64,000 bases of DNA from Candidatus Geocrenenecus huangii (GTDB lineage Archaea > Thermoproteota > Nitrososphaeria_A > Caldarchaeales > Wolframiiraptoraceae). Location: positions 186,001-250,000 of the forward strand of contig JALNKM010000002.1 of assembly GCA_023268155.1 (NCBI GenBank). Reading direction: 5' to 3'. Of the stretch, positions 42,577 through 51,811 are shown piece by piece. The notes beneath the pieces were generated by a model. That model was not told the origin of the DNA. It ran no database searches and saw only the letters and a program-made list of their open reading frames with translations. The translations under genes were made by a program, and so were the position numbers. How positions within the stretch are numbered: position 1 is the first letter of the stretch; each line of letters opens with the position of its first letter.

Positions 42577-43161
42577 TTATTCACGGGGTTCTGCACCCCA
42601 TCTTTTGAATAAATCATGCTCTATTCCAAGTATGTCCAATACCTTGCCTACTATGAAGTCTACTAACTCTTCTAGCCTTCTAGGCTTATAATAGAATGCG
42701 GGCATGGCTGGAAGTATTACTACCCCTATTCTGGCTAGTTCAAGCATGTTGCGTAAATGGATAACGTTTAACGGTGTCTCTCGTGGAACTAGTATAAGCG
42801 TTTTCTTCTCTTTTAATGCAACATCGGCAGCTCTAAGGATAAGGTTACCTGTGTAGCCGCATGCTATTCCTGCCAACGTCTTCAAGCTGCATGGGATGAT
42901 AATCATTCCATCCGTTTTGAAGGAGCCGCTGGCCAAGGGTGCATCAACTTCTTCCTCTCTATAACAATATCTTCCAAGCTTCTCAAAATCCTCCCTACCC
43001 ATATCCAACTCATGCCTAATAATCTTCTCAGCTGTCTTGCTTACAATTAAATGAGTTTCTATATTCTTTTCTGTCAAAACCTCTAGAAGACGCTTAGCGT
43101 AGATTACCCCGCTTGCGCCAGTTACTGCGATAACCAATCTTTCAATTTTTCCACGATGCAT
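42577..43161 (-). CDS. ubiX: Flavin prenyltransferase, UbiX family
   Basis: A 194-residue flavoprotein. ITGASG-type VTGASGVIYAKRLLEVL at the start binds FMN, and PCSLKTLAGIACGYTGNLI and PRETPLNVIHLRNM are family signatures. UbiX joins dimethylallyl phosphate to FMN to make prenylated FMN for UbiD-type decarboxylases. No UbiD gene is in the window. The role may be archaeal quinone or mevalonate-branch metabolism (the archaeal phosphomevalonate route uses a UbiD homologue). Confidence 0.9.
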   Translation of the reverse strand: MHRGKIERLVIAVTGASGVIYAKRLLEVLTEKNIETHLIVSKTAEKIIRHELDMGREDFEKLGRYCYREEEVDAPLASGSFKTDGMIIIPCSLKTLAGIACGYTGNLILRAADVALKEKKTLILVPRETPLNVIHLRNMLELARIGVVILPAMPAFYYKPRRLEELVDFIVGKVLDILGIEHDLFKRWGAEPRE

Positions 43162-43371
43162 ACATTGAAAGTATACTTAGAGATTATTAAACAAAATCAT
43201 TCGACCTGCATCATCGTTAAGGATATATATAATCTAGCTAGATTGGATTATGGCGATGATGATGGACTCGAAGGGCGATGTGATATTGATGAATCAGCCC
43301 TGGGGTACCTGAGCCTCAACCCATATATCTACTACCACGTAGATGGAGAAGAAGAAACACGTGTAGGTTAA

Positions 43372-43803
43372 CTAGATTACCTCTATTTCTTCTTCTCTAA
43401 ACATCTTCTTATCCTCTTCTAATATCCATGCTCTAAAACTTGTTTCACGGGTCATAGATATTATTAGGTATACATATCCAGGGATAGCTTGTTCTAGGTC
43501 TCTCAAGGATGGTGAAGCTTCGAGACCGATGTGGGAGTGATAGGCTCCAACTACTTCTAATCCTTCTTTCTCAGCTTCTTTCTCAGCCTCAAGATAATCT
43601 AGAGGATCAACAACATACCCAACTCTTCTATCATATGGATAAATATTCTTAGCATTCTTAATCTTCTCGACTATTATTTCCTCCTTTACTTTTTTCCCAA
43701 TAAGTAGTCCGCAGCACTCTTCCGGGAAAGTGTCTAGACAATAATGTATTATTTCTTCCAAGTCTTTCCGCCTTATCTTCATCCCATCACTCATGGATTC
43801 CAC
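43372..43803 (-). CDS. JAMM/MPN metalloprotease
   Basis: A 143-residue single-domain JAMM protein. The motif H89-S-H91-(7)-S99-xx-D102 and the catalytic glutamate near residue 28 (EECCGLLIG) are complete. In archaea such enzymes remove SAMP-type ubiquitin-like modifiers or act as RadC/Rpn11 relatives. No ubiquitin-like gene is adjacent. The ATG at 43803 or one at 43791 may be used. Confidence 0.88.
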   Translation of the reverse strand: MESMSDGMKIRRKDLEEIIHYCLDTFPEECCGLLIGKKVKEEIIVEKIKNAKNIYPYDRRVGYVVDPLDYLEAEKEAEKEGLEVVGAYHSHIGLEASPSLRDLEQAIPGYVYLIISMTRETSFRAWILEEDKKMFREEEIEVI

Positions 43804-44033
43804 GAACTCCCTAACTATATAAGATTAATCAAGTCTCAATCCTATACCACTTATTAAATAGCAAATCTAGCTTATAGGGTAGTCGATCCTGCATCTAGAA
43901 CTCTAGACTCAAAGACCCCCATCTTGGAAGATATATGTAAGTACCTCAATTTACATACACTAGTTTGTTAAAGTCGCATGGAAGAAATTCAATATTTGCA
44001 ATTATGCAGGACTCTACATAGTAAGGTAGCGTA

Positions 44034-44438
44034 CTATATCTCCCAGCCGATGATGGTTAAATCAAAGTCTGTAACTAATCCTACTAGCTTATTATTAGAG
44101 TCTACTATAGGTATTCTTCTTAAATGTTTATTCTTCATTATCTTTACAACTTCTAAGATAGTTGATCTAGGATTACAGGTAATAGGATTCCTGGTCATTA
44201 TGTCTTCAACTTTAAGCTTCTTTACATCCTTCTTGCTTAAAACAGCTTTCGTGACGACATCTCTAAACGTGATTAAACCATGCAGGACACCCTCTGAATC
44301 TACAACTGGTAGACACTCAACATCATATTCAACCATCTTTCTCACAGCCTCCTCTACACTACTACCTAGAGAAGTTACAACCAAGTTTTTCGTCATAATT
44401 TTATCCACAGTTATATTAGAAATCTCGAACCTACTCAT
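44034..44438 (-). CDS. Two-CBS-domain protein
   Basis: About 134 residues forming one Bateman module. TVDKIMTKNLVVTSLGSSVE is the first CBS domain and KVEDIMTRNPITCNPRSTIL the second; each ends with a GLITFRDVV or GLVTDFDLT segment. CBS pairs bind adenosyl ligands. The listed long frame opens at 44468, but a TATA box (TTTATATAAC, minus, about 44469-44478) touches that ATG. The ATG at 44438 fits the expected transcription start better. Confidence 0.85.
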   Translation of the reverse strand: MSRFEISNITVDKIMTKNLVVTSLGSSVEEAVRKMVEYDVECLPVVDSEGVLHGLITFRDVVTKAVLSKKDVKKLKVEDIMTRNPITCNPRSTILEVVKIMKNKHLRRIPIVDSNNKLVGLVTDFDLTIIGWEI

Positions 44439-44531
44439 GAGCAACTCTGAATTGCCTGTAAGAAGCATGTTATATAAACTTAAACACGTAACCAGTTCTC
44501 TAATATTTTTAGCCTAATATGTTAATTAAAG

Positions 44532-45236
44532 GGCTCTGTTAACTTAAGCCATCTCCATCACCCCTCTTATGTTGTGGATTATGCTTAGCGTTTCAGGCTG
44601 GCTGAATAGATGGAATAGGCTCAGCCAGCTCCAGACATGCTCTAGAATACATTCCTTCTTCATGCATGGGAAGTGGTCGTCGAAGCTCTCGGTTCTATCC
44701 TTCAGCATCTGTATAGCCCTCTCCATAGCTTGGAATAGCCATTCCCCAAACCTGTACCTACGATGCTTAAGGCCCAGCCTCAGGCATGCCTCATGGTACC
44801 ATGGGGCTCCATCTGTCCAGACTGGATGCTTACCGTAAGCCTCCACCAAAGTCCTAAGGAACATCTCAGCCTATATACTGTTCCTACTCCATGAAAGCCA
44901 GAATCCCAGGGTTCTCTTGCTAAACGGCTCGTAAGCAACCCATACCCATGCTAGAAGCCCCCTCACCACTATAGCCGTCTCATCAACAAGGAATAGGGAT
45001 ACTTTACACTTAGCCTTGAAGAACTTTCTGAATCCTGGGAGCCTCTAAACCCAGCCCCAGACAGCCACATGACTCCTATCTACGAAAGGCTTAAGAACCC
45101 TTGAGACACATCTAAAGCTTAGGCCTAGGGCTACTAGGTAAAGGCCGTAGAGAACCACTGGAAAAGGTGTCCTTACCCTCAAGAACATAAGAAAACAACC
45201 GCAGCCCTAGGCCAAAAGCCTTAAGTTAACAGAGCC
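44532..45236 (-). mobile_element. IS6-like insertion sequence, defective
   Basis: A 705-base element bounded by the inverted repeats and flanked by a target duplication. IS6-family ends typically start GGxTCTGTT, and 8-base duplications are normal for it. The length fits the small archaeal IS6 group. The single transposase gene is broken, so the element can move only with help. It lies at the left edge of the peptide-importer island. Confidence 0.82.
44544..45188 (-). pseudogene. IS6-like DDE transposase, broken by two stops and a frameshift
   Basis: The reading is DDE-transposase-like but interrupted. It starts MFLRVRTPFPVVLYGLYLVA at 45188 and meets a TAG at 45045-45047. A one-base loss in the G-run near 44956-44962 shifts the frame inside LVDETAIVVRG, and a second TAG lies at 44871-44873. 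The intact C-terminal part (44544-44864) includes VWTDGAPWYHEA and RYRFGEWLFQAMER, which hold the second aspartate and the glutamate of the catalytic triad. The first aspartate is in LVDETA. Decay is mild, so insertion was fairly recent. Confidence 0.82.
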
Positions 45237-45245
45237 TAATTAAAG

Positions 45246-45963
45246 AGGAACAACATCTATATATGTATCTCCTTATCTTTACGCTGTTCTACAAATAGAG
45301 TTAAGTGCGTCGTAGGTTCCCAGAATAGTTCCTTCTCATCCTCGTGGTTTACAGAGACTCTTATTAAACCTATGAGTAAGGGTTAAAACGAATAGAGCTA
45401 TAGAAAATAACTTTAATTTCTTAAAGAGTATTAGAAATAATCGAGAAGAAGATATTCGTAAATATGGAGATGAAGAGATATCTTTTAAAGTCTCGAAGTC
45501 ATTTATAGAAATGGCTAGATGATTTCCTCATGAAGTAATCTGCAATTGTGGAAGTTTGTAATAGTTGTTGATAAGATAGGAGAAGATATTTCCAGAAAAC
45601 TTAATTATTTTTGGATGGATAGATTCGAAGATCATCTCGAAACTAGGCGTTGAAGCAACTGAGGAAATTAAAATTTAAAAAGAAGTTTAAATAACCGACT
45701 CAGTCCATTAAGTATCATATTTGGAGATGAATTATCTTAAAGTTTATTAGAAAATACTTTTTGTGGCATTAATCAAAATTTTCATAAATCTTAAAAGGAA
45801 AATATTAAGAAACAGGTCCTATATCAATAGTAGGATTTTAAAAATGATTTCGACGAGTTTGATTATATTGATGGCATCTTTCCTTTTTCGTCTTAGCTGT
45901 ATTTGAATTTGATAGAAATACTTAAATAAAGTTAATAAGTTGATAAATGATGTGAATTGAAAA
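45246..45963. other. AT-rich gap left of the importer island, with a gene tail remnant
   Basis: About 700 bases without an intact gene. On the minus strand, 45257-45379 is an open stretch without a start (contains SVNHEDEKELFWEPTTHLTL) that ends in a normal stop and looks like the C-terminus of a lost gene. The right end has a TATA-like AAATACTTAAATAAAG (about 45915-45930) for the binding-protein gene. Confidence 0.35.
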
Positions 45964-47886
45964 ATGAGAAAGGAAATTCAGGTTATCTTCGCATCAGTAA
46001 TCCTGTCAATAATGCTAGTGTTCGTCTCTAGCGTACCAGTGTTAGAAGCTCAGCCGAGATATGGTGGAACGCTCATGGTTGGTCTAAGTTCAGAACCACC
46101 TCATCTAGCTCTGAGTGGTCCTCCAACATGGGTATTCTATCAAGTAGTCCGTCAAATAGGTAATTCCCTAGTTAGCTTTGACCCAGAAACATTAGAATGG
46201 AGACCTGAATTAGCAGAATCTTGGGAGATAATTAAAGAACCTGATGGTGGCATGACTATCATCTTCCACTTGGTTAGAAATGCAACATGGCATGATGGTA
46301 AACCATTTACATCTGCAGACGTAAAATTCACTTATGAGCAGGTTGCACCAGTATTTAATAGTTTTGTAGCCGCTATGATGAAAACATATGTGAAGGCTGT
46401 TGAAACACCTGACGACTATACTGTTATATTTAGATTTAATACTACATGGGCTCCTGCATTCTATCCGGGCTATTTTGGCGGTTCTGGAATAAATATTAGT
46501 CCAAAGCATTTATATGAAGGTACCGACATCGCTAATAATCCATACAATACTAGACCAATTGGTACAGGGCCATTCAAATTCAAAGAATGGAAGAAGGGTG
46601 AATATATACTCTTAGAAAGAAATGAAAAATACTGGAAAAAAGGCTTACCGTATCTAGATAGGATAATCTACAAGATAATAAAGACTTCACCAGCACTAAC
46701 ACTAGCTTTCGAGAAAGGTGAAGTGGACTTTATATGGACTTATGGGTTAGCAATGTCAGATGCTGTTAGCTTACAAGAGAAGATAGGCCTCGGACAATTA
46801 GTTGGGAAGAGAGTATGGTTCTTCCCAAGTCCTGGAGGCTCTCTCGATGTCGTGGGATTCAATCTACATCCTGAGGGACCTGCTCCGCTAAAGGATGTAA
46901 GAGTCAGGAAAGCTATTGCTGCAGCAATAGATCGTAAGAAAATAGCTGAAGTAGTATACTTCAATAGGGTTGAGGCACTGGATACAGTTGTGTCCTCCGC
47001 ACCAGCGGTAGCTCGTTACAATCCAGGCGTGAATCAGCCGGCTTATGACCCAGCACTTGCAGAGAAACTATTAGATGAAGCAGGTTATCCACGTGGTTCT
47101 GATGGTACTAGGTTTAAGATAAGACTCATGATAGATTCTGTTTCCTATCCATTCTATCTTAAAGAAGCGGAGCTCATAAGAGATTTCCTAGCACAAGTCG
47201 GTATTGTCGTTGAGATTGTAGCATTAGATACTGCAGCATGGCATGAAAGAGTATTTAAGAACTGGGACTTCGATATGAGCATCTTCCCATTCGTTCATGG
47301 TCCAGGTCCAACATATTTCATCCGATACTATACTGAAAGAGGGATCGTGAGAGCCTCATGGTCAAATGCTATGGGTTATAACAATCCAGAGTTTAATGAA
47401 TTAATCTTTAAGGCTGAGTACGAGATCAATAAAGAGAAAGAGGCTGAGCTTGTAAGACAGGCTTTAAAGATCTTAGTAGAAGATCAACCAGCCGTATGGA
47501 CTTGTTCAAGAACATTCATTGCTGCAGTTAATCTCGATTTTAGCGATGAGTTTGATCTTGGAGCATGGGAGCATGGAATGGGTACAGGATACCTAAACTT
47601 AGAAAAGATCTATTGGGTGAAAGCACCTATAAGAACGGAAATTATTACTGTTGAGAAGACCATAGAGAAAACTGAAGTAACCACATTGGTTAAACCAGGT
47701 ACAACGGTCGTGTCTACCATGGTTAGACCTGAGGTAACAACTATTGTTACTACACAGCCAACGATAATGCCGGTAGAAGTTCCAGTAGTTCCTGAATGGG
47801 TTTATGCAGTGGTTGCGGTCGCAGTTGTAATCGTTGTTGGCTCCATATTGTTCGCTATCCGAAGAGCGAGGAAACCAAAAACCTAG
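45964..47886 (+). CDS. ABC transporter substrate-binding protein, peptide type (SBP family 5)
   Basis: A 640-residue lipid-free, membrane-anchored binding protein. A signal peptide (about 1-30) is followed by RYGGTLMVGLSSEPPHLAL, the start of the peptide/nickel-type family, and LDRKKIAEVVYFN-like conserved segments. Near the C-terminus a Thr/Val-rich linker (about 560-605) leads to a membrane helix (WVYAVVAVAVVIVVGSILFA) and basic tail, the usual archaeal anchoring. Ligands are oligopeptides, sugars or similar; the neighbours suggest an amino-acid derivative. Confidence 0.88.
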   Translation: MRKEIQVIFASVILSIMLVFVSSVPVLEAQPRYGGTLMVGLSSEPPHLALSGPPTWVFYQVVRQIGNSLVSFDPETLEWRPELAESWEIIKEPDGGMTIIFHLVRNATWHDGKPFTSADVKFTYEQVAPVFNSFVAAMMKTYVKAVETPDDYTVIFRFNTTWAPAFYPGYFGGSGINISPKHLYEGTDIANNPYNTRPIGTGPFKFKEWKKGEYILLERNEKYWKKGLPYLDRIIYKIIKTSPALTLAFEKGEVDFIWTYGLAMSDAVSLQEKIGLGQLVGKRVWFFPSPGGSLDVVGFNLHPEGPAPLKDVRVRKAIAAAIDRKKIAEVVYFNRVEALDTVVSSAPAVARYNPGVNQPAYDPALAEKLLDEAGYPRGSDGTRFKIRLMIDSVSYPFYLKEAELIRDFLAQVGIVVEIVALDTAAWHERVFKNWDFDMSIFPFVHGPGPTYFIRYYTERGIVRASWSNAMGYNNPEFNELIFKAEYEINKEKEAELVRQALKILVEDQPAVWTCSRTFIAAVNLDFSDEFDLGAWEHGMGTGYLNLEKIYWVKAPIRTEIITVEKTIEKTEVTTLVKPGTTVVSTMVRPEVTTIVTTQPTIMPVEVPVVPEWVYAVVAVAVVIVVGSILFAIRRARKPKT

Positions 47887-47968
47887 ATTTCTCTTTATTT
47901 CACTAAATTATTTTTATTTTTAGAAAGGTTTTTATATCTTTCAGGGTCTAGGAAAAAAGGGTATAGTT

Positions 47969-48916
47969 ATGTCAACTCTGAAACATGTTTCAGAAATCAT
48001 AGATTTGCTAGACGACCCTAGTGTTAGTGGTGAGAAAATAAGAAGGTTCTTTATAAGTCGAGGTCTTAAAGATTTTTCGATAGAAGTTGAAACTATTAGG
48101 AGTGAAAAAAGTTTTACAGATTTTATGACCATCACTATCCCAGGAGCTAATGGAAAGATTTCTGGTGGTGACGCTCAGACTTTAGGTATAGTTGGGAGGT
48201 TAGGAGGAATAGGAGCTAGACCGAGTGAGGTTGGACTTGTCTCAGATGCAGATGGTGCCATAGTAGCACTAGCTGCTGGATATAAGATTGCTGAAATGAA
48301 GAATAGAGGAGAAATAATCTTAGGAGATATAAAAATAACAACACATATATGTCCCAATGCCCCGATAAGACCTCATAAACCAGCACCAATGATGGACTCT
48401 CCTATTAATATCTTCACTCTTTTAAAGAAAGAAGTATCTGCAGATATGGATGCGGTTCTTTCAGTTGATGCAACTAAAGCAAATTTAGTAGTCAACCATA
48501 CAGGATTCGCTATAACTCCAACAGTTAAAGAAGGTTGGATACTTAAAGTTAGTGAAGAGCTTATCGACATATATATTAGAGTAACAGGGGAGCCACCTGT
48601 TATAGTTCCTATAACAATGCAAGATATATTGCCATATTCAACTAGCGTCTATCATCTGAATAGTATGATGCAGCCTTGGCTCTATACAAAAGCACCTGTT
48701 GTAGGAGTTGCCATAACTACAAGAATGGTTGTGCCAGGCTCAGTAACAGGAGTAACTAACTTCATCAGTTTAGAAAACGCTACTAGATTTATTGTAGAAG
48801 TCGCTAAGCAGTTTGGTAAAGGTAAGGTTAGATTCTATGATGAAGAAGAGTGGAAAACCATCTTAGCCATTCATGGTCCTCTCAGAGATATTATGAGAAG
48901 AGGAGCTCCGGAATAG
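47969..48916 (+). CDS. DUF1177 protein
   Basis: A 315-residue protein that fits DUF1177 over its full length, with the N-terminus VSEIIDLLDDPSVSGEKIRR and the conserved stretch GDIKITTHICPNAPIRPHKP (about 113-132). The family has no proven function and is typically found with peptide-type ABC transporters and with the DUF917, AroM and racemase genes seen here. Its own TATA box (TTTTTATATC, about 47929-47938) suggests separate regulation. Confidence 0.8.
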   Translation: MSTLKHVSEIIDLLDDPSVSGEKIRRFFISRGLKDFSIEVETIRSEKSFTDFMTITIPGANGKISGGDAQTLGIVGRLGGIGARPSEVGLVSDADGAIVALAAGYKIAEMKNRGEIILGDIKITTHICPNAPIRPHKPAPMMDSPINIFTLLKKEVSADMDAVLSVDATKANLVVNHTGFAITPTVKEGWILKVSEELIDIYIRVTGEPPVIVPITMQDILPYSTSVYHLNSMMQPWLYTKAPVVGVAITTRMVVPGSVTGVTNFISLENATRFIVEVAKQFGKGKVRFYDEEEWKTILAIHGPLRDIMRRGAPE

Positions 48917-48927
48917 GGGGTTTAAAC

Positions 48928-49584
48928 TTGAAATACACAATAGGTCTCGTAAGAGTCTTAACGATGGAGGATGAAGAAAAGCTAAACTTACATGGAAGAA
49001 TTATTGAGAAAGCATTTCCAGAATTAAAGGTAGTAACAAAATGCATTGAAGACCAGCCTGAAGGGATCTATGATCTCCAAAGTGAAGAGTTGGCTAAGCA
49101 TAAAATCATTAAGCTAATAAAAGAATTTCAAGATATGAATGTTGATGCAGTTATCATAAGTTGCGCAGGGGATCCCGCTGTTACCGAAGCGAGAAGAATT
49201 TTTAAGATACCTATTATTGGAGCAGGATCAGCTTCAGCGTCTCTAGCTTTAACATGTGGTGAAAGAGTAGGCGTTATAAAAATTACTAAAGAGGTCCCGA
49301 ATATAATTAGGAAAATTCTAGGACCCCATTTAATTGCAGAAGAAAGTCTTGAAAATGTTGGAAGCGTAATTGATTTAATGAGTGAGAAAGGTAAAACAGC
49401 ATCTATAAATGCTTTGAAAAGATTATTAGAACACGATGTTGAGGTTATAGTATTAGCTTGTACTGGCTTCACAACAATTGGCTTCAAGAAATTAGCTGAA
49501 GAGATAACTTCAGTACCAGTTATAGATCCTATCTTAGCTGCAGGAGCTATTACCCTAAGTATATTAAAACAAAGGAGCGTTTAA
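48928..49584 (+). CDS. Asp/Glu/hydantoin racemase-like protein
   Basis: A 218-residue protein of the aspartate/glutamate/hydantoin racemase superfamily. The two catalytic-type cysteines are in VIISCAGDPAV (about 73-83) and LACTGFTT (about 172-179). Start is TTG at 48928 behind GGGGG. It would invert the stereochemistry of an amino acid or hydantoin-type ring. It directly follows DUF1177 and is followed five bases later by DUF917, so the three form one operon. Confidence 0.85.
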   Translation: MKYTIGLVRVLTMEDEEKLNLHGRIIEKAFPELKVVTKCIEDQPEGIYDLQSEELAKHKIIKLIKEFQDMNVDAVIISCAGDPAVTEARRIFKIPIIGAGSASASLALTCGERVGVIKITKEVPNIIRKILGPHLIAEESLENVGSVIDLMSEKGKTASINALKRLLEHDVEVIVLACTGFTTIGFKKLAEEITSVPVIDPILAAGAITLSILKQRSV

Positions 49585-49589
49585 TAAGC

Positions 49590-50690
49590 ATGATCAGAGT
49601 AGATGAATCCATTGCTGAAGCAGCAGTTTTAGGTGGAGCTTTTTATGGAGGCGGCGGAGGAGGTGATCTATACACCGGATTAAAGTATGCTAAGCTCGCT
49701 GTAGAATTAGGCGATGTTATGATTCTCAATATAGATGATGTATTAAATAATAGAGACAATTATATTGTTACTTCTTCAATTATTGGAGCTCCCTCCGCTA
49801 AAGAAAAATATGTACTTCCTAGTCACATAATCAGGTCCGCTCAACTACTTCTAGATGTAGCGGAGGTCCCTATAGGAGGTTTTATAACTTCTGAGAATGG
49901 TGGATTATCGACCGTGAATGGATGGATACCTGCAGCGGTATTCGATGTACCCGTTATCGACGCACCTGCAGATGGACGGGCACATCCAACAGGTGTGATG
50001 GGTTCTATGGGTCTTCATAAGGTAGAAGACTACATATCCATCCAGACTGCTGTTGGAGGGGATAAGAACCTTAATAGATATATTGAGATAATTGTGAGAG
50101 GATCATTACAAAGTGTTGACAAGATAATAAGAGAAGCCTCTGTGCAAGCTGGAGGTATGGTGGCGGTTTCTAGAAACCCTTTAACGCCGGAATTTGTTAA
50201 GAAGAATGCAGCAGTAGGAGCTTTAACCGAAGCAATAGAAGTTGGGAAGATATTCCAGAAATATAAGAAAGATGTTGAGAAGATAAGTGAGGAAATAACT
50301 AAGTTGATTGATGGGAAGACAGTAGATAGGGGATTAGTAGAACATGTTTTACTTGAAAGTAGAGGCGGATACGATATAGGCAAGGTTATAGTGAAAGGTA
50401 AATTAGATAAATACGAAATAACTTTCTGGAATGAATACATGACGCTTGAGGACTCGAAGAACAGAAGACTCGCTACTTTTCCAGACTTAATAGTCACTTT
50501 AGATTGTAATTCAGGGCTACCAGTCTCATCGGCGGAAATACATATAAATCATGAAGTACTAATATTAATGGTTCCGAAGGAAAAAATACGTTTAGGTGAA
50601 GGTGTTAAAGATATTAAAATATTGCAAGAAGTAGAGGAGATTATCAATAAGGAGATTATCAAGTTTACAAATACATCTCAAATTCTGTAA
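49590..50690 (+). CDS. DUF917 protein (S-methyl-thiohydantoin desulfurase family)
   Basis: A 366-residue protein. The N-terminus has a glycine-rich segment (GGAFYGGGGGGDLYTGLKYA, about 14-33) and later GSMGLHKVEDYISI, both typical of DUF917, now named after S-methyl thiohydantoin desulfurase. C-terminal residues (about 290-340) form a beta-rich domain. Related proteins occur with hydantoinases and ABC importers. With the racemase next to it, the enzyme probably acts on a cyclic amino-acid derivative. The exact reaction cannot be told. Confidence 0.82.
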   Translation: MIRVDESIAEAAVLGGAFYGGGGGGDLYTGLKYAKLAVELGDVMILNIDDVLNNRDNYIVTSSIIGAPSAKEKYVLPSHIIRSAQLLLDVAEVPIGGFITSENGGLSTVNGWIPAAVFDVPVIDAPADGRAHPTGVMGSMGLHKVEDYISIQTAVGGDKNLNRYIEIIVRGSLQSVDKIIREASVQAGGMVAVSRNPLTPEFVKKNAAVGALTEAIEVGKIFQKYKKDVEKISEEITKLIDGKTVDRGLVEHVLLESRGGYDIGKVIVKGKLDKYEITFWNEYMTLEDSKNRRLATFPDLIVTLDCNSGLPVSSAEIHINHEVLILMVPKEKIRLGEGVKDIKILQEVEEIINKEIIKFTNTSQIL

Positions 50691-50840
50691 CTGATTTCCT
50701 ACGATTAACAACGAATGTAGAGTAGTTTAGGATTTCAGCCAATTTCTAAGATATGCTAGAGATGTAGCAAGTTATCAGAACATGGTTGTCTTGAAAGCTT
50801 TATTAACAGTCTATATTAACATAAAGTCCGGGGACTACTA

Positions 50841-51806
50841 TTGAAACTGCTCGAAATATCCAATTTAGTCGTTTACTATTCCACACTACAAAGCTTAGTT
50901 AAAGCTGTAGATAATATCTCATTAGAAGTTAACAGAGGAGAAGCAGTAGCCATCGTTGGAGAATCTGGAAGTGGTAAAACTACTTTAGCCCTCTCAATAC
51001 CAAGACTACTTCCAGATAATGCTCGAATTCTAAGTGGAAGTATTCAGTTACATCCAGAGAAAATAGACCTAACTAAATTATCTGAAAAAGAATTGAGAAA
51101 AATAAGAGGAGGTAGAATAGGCATGATTTTCCAAGATCCTATGACTTATCTTAATCCAGTAATGAAGGTTGGTGATCAAATAGCAGAGAGCATAGTACAT
51201 CATCAGAATTGTTCACTGAAAGAAGCTAGAAAGAAATCAATAGAGTTATTAGAGAAATTAAAAGTTCCCGATGCGGATAATGTAGCATCACGTTATCCTC
51301 ATCAATTAAGTGGAGGGATGAAACAAAGAGTCATGATTTCTATAGCTATTTCTTGTAATCCTGAACTTCTAATAGCTGATGAGCCCACGACAGCATTAGA
51401 TGTTACTGTTCAGGCAGAGGTTTTAGAACTATTGAAAAACTTAATCCGGGAACTAAAGACAGCTTTAATACTCGTTACTCATGATTTAGGGATCGTAGCT
51501 GAAACTTGCGATAGAGTTGCAATAATGTATGCTGGTAAAATAGTTGAGTTAGCGGATATTTATAGCTTGTATAAAGATCCAAAACATCCCTATACTATAG
51601 GTTTACTCAATGCTGTTCCAACCATTAAAGAATCGCAGTCTAGAATTCATATTATGACAGGTAGTATACCCGATCTAACTAATCCCCCTCCTGGCTGTAG
51701 GTTTCATCCAAGATGTCCCTATATGTTTGAGAAATGTATGCGAGAAGAGCCCCCATTGATTAATTTTAACAAGAATAGATATGTCGCATGTTGGCTTATG
51801 GAGTGA
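50841..51806 (+). CDS. dppD: Peptide ABC transporter ATPase (DppD-like)
   Basis: A 321-residue ABC ATPase. Walker A is GESGSGKTTL (about 37-46), signature LSGGMKQR (about 154-161), and Walker B LIADEP. The C-terminal extension with PPPGCRFHPRCPYMFEKC binds an iron-sulfur cluster in some members and marks the peptide subgroup. The start is TTG. It works with the DppF-like ATPase as a heterodimer. Confidence 0.92.
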   Translation: MKLLEISNLVVYYSTLQSLVKAVDNISLEVNRGEAVAIVGESGSGKTTLALSIPRLLPDNARILSGSIQLHPEKIDLTKLSEKELRKIRGGRIGMIFQDPMTYLNPVMKVGDQIAESIVHHQNCSLKEARKKSIELLEKLKVPDADNVASRYPHQLSGGMKQRVMISIAISCNPELLIADEPTTALDVTVQAEVLELLKNLIRELKTALILVTHDLGIVAETCDRVAIMYAGKIVELADIYSLYKDPKHPYTIGLLNAVPTIKESQSRIHIMTGSIPDLTNPPPGCRFHPRCPYMFEKCMREEPPLINFNKNRYVACWLME

Positions 51807-51811
51807 TATTT

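Larger units (their letters stand above)
44523..45245. repeat. IS target-site duplication and terminal inverted repeats
   Basis: TAATTAAAG occurs on both sides of the element (44523-44531 and 45237-45245), a duplication of 8 or 9 bases. The inverted repeats GGCTCTGTTAACTTAAGCC (44532-44550) and its complement at 45218-45236 match at 18 of 19 positions. Confidence 0.85.

Noticed and set aside
43156-43371. 71-codon open frame between ubiX and the JAMM gene
   Set aside because: It starts inside the divergent ubiX gene and would occupy its promoter; no family match. Could be real but unsupported.
44544-45188. TAG codons in the transposase read as a possible recoded amino acid
   Set aside because: TAG ends normal genes in this window (for example at 13608), and a frameshift is present as well, so simple decay explains it.
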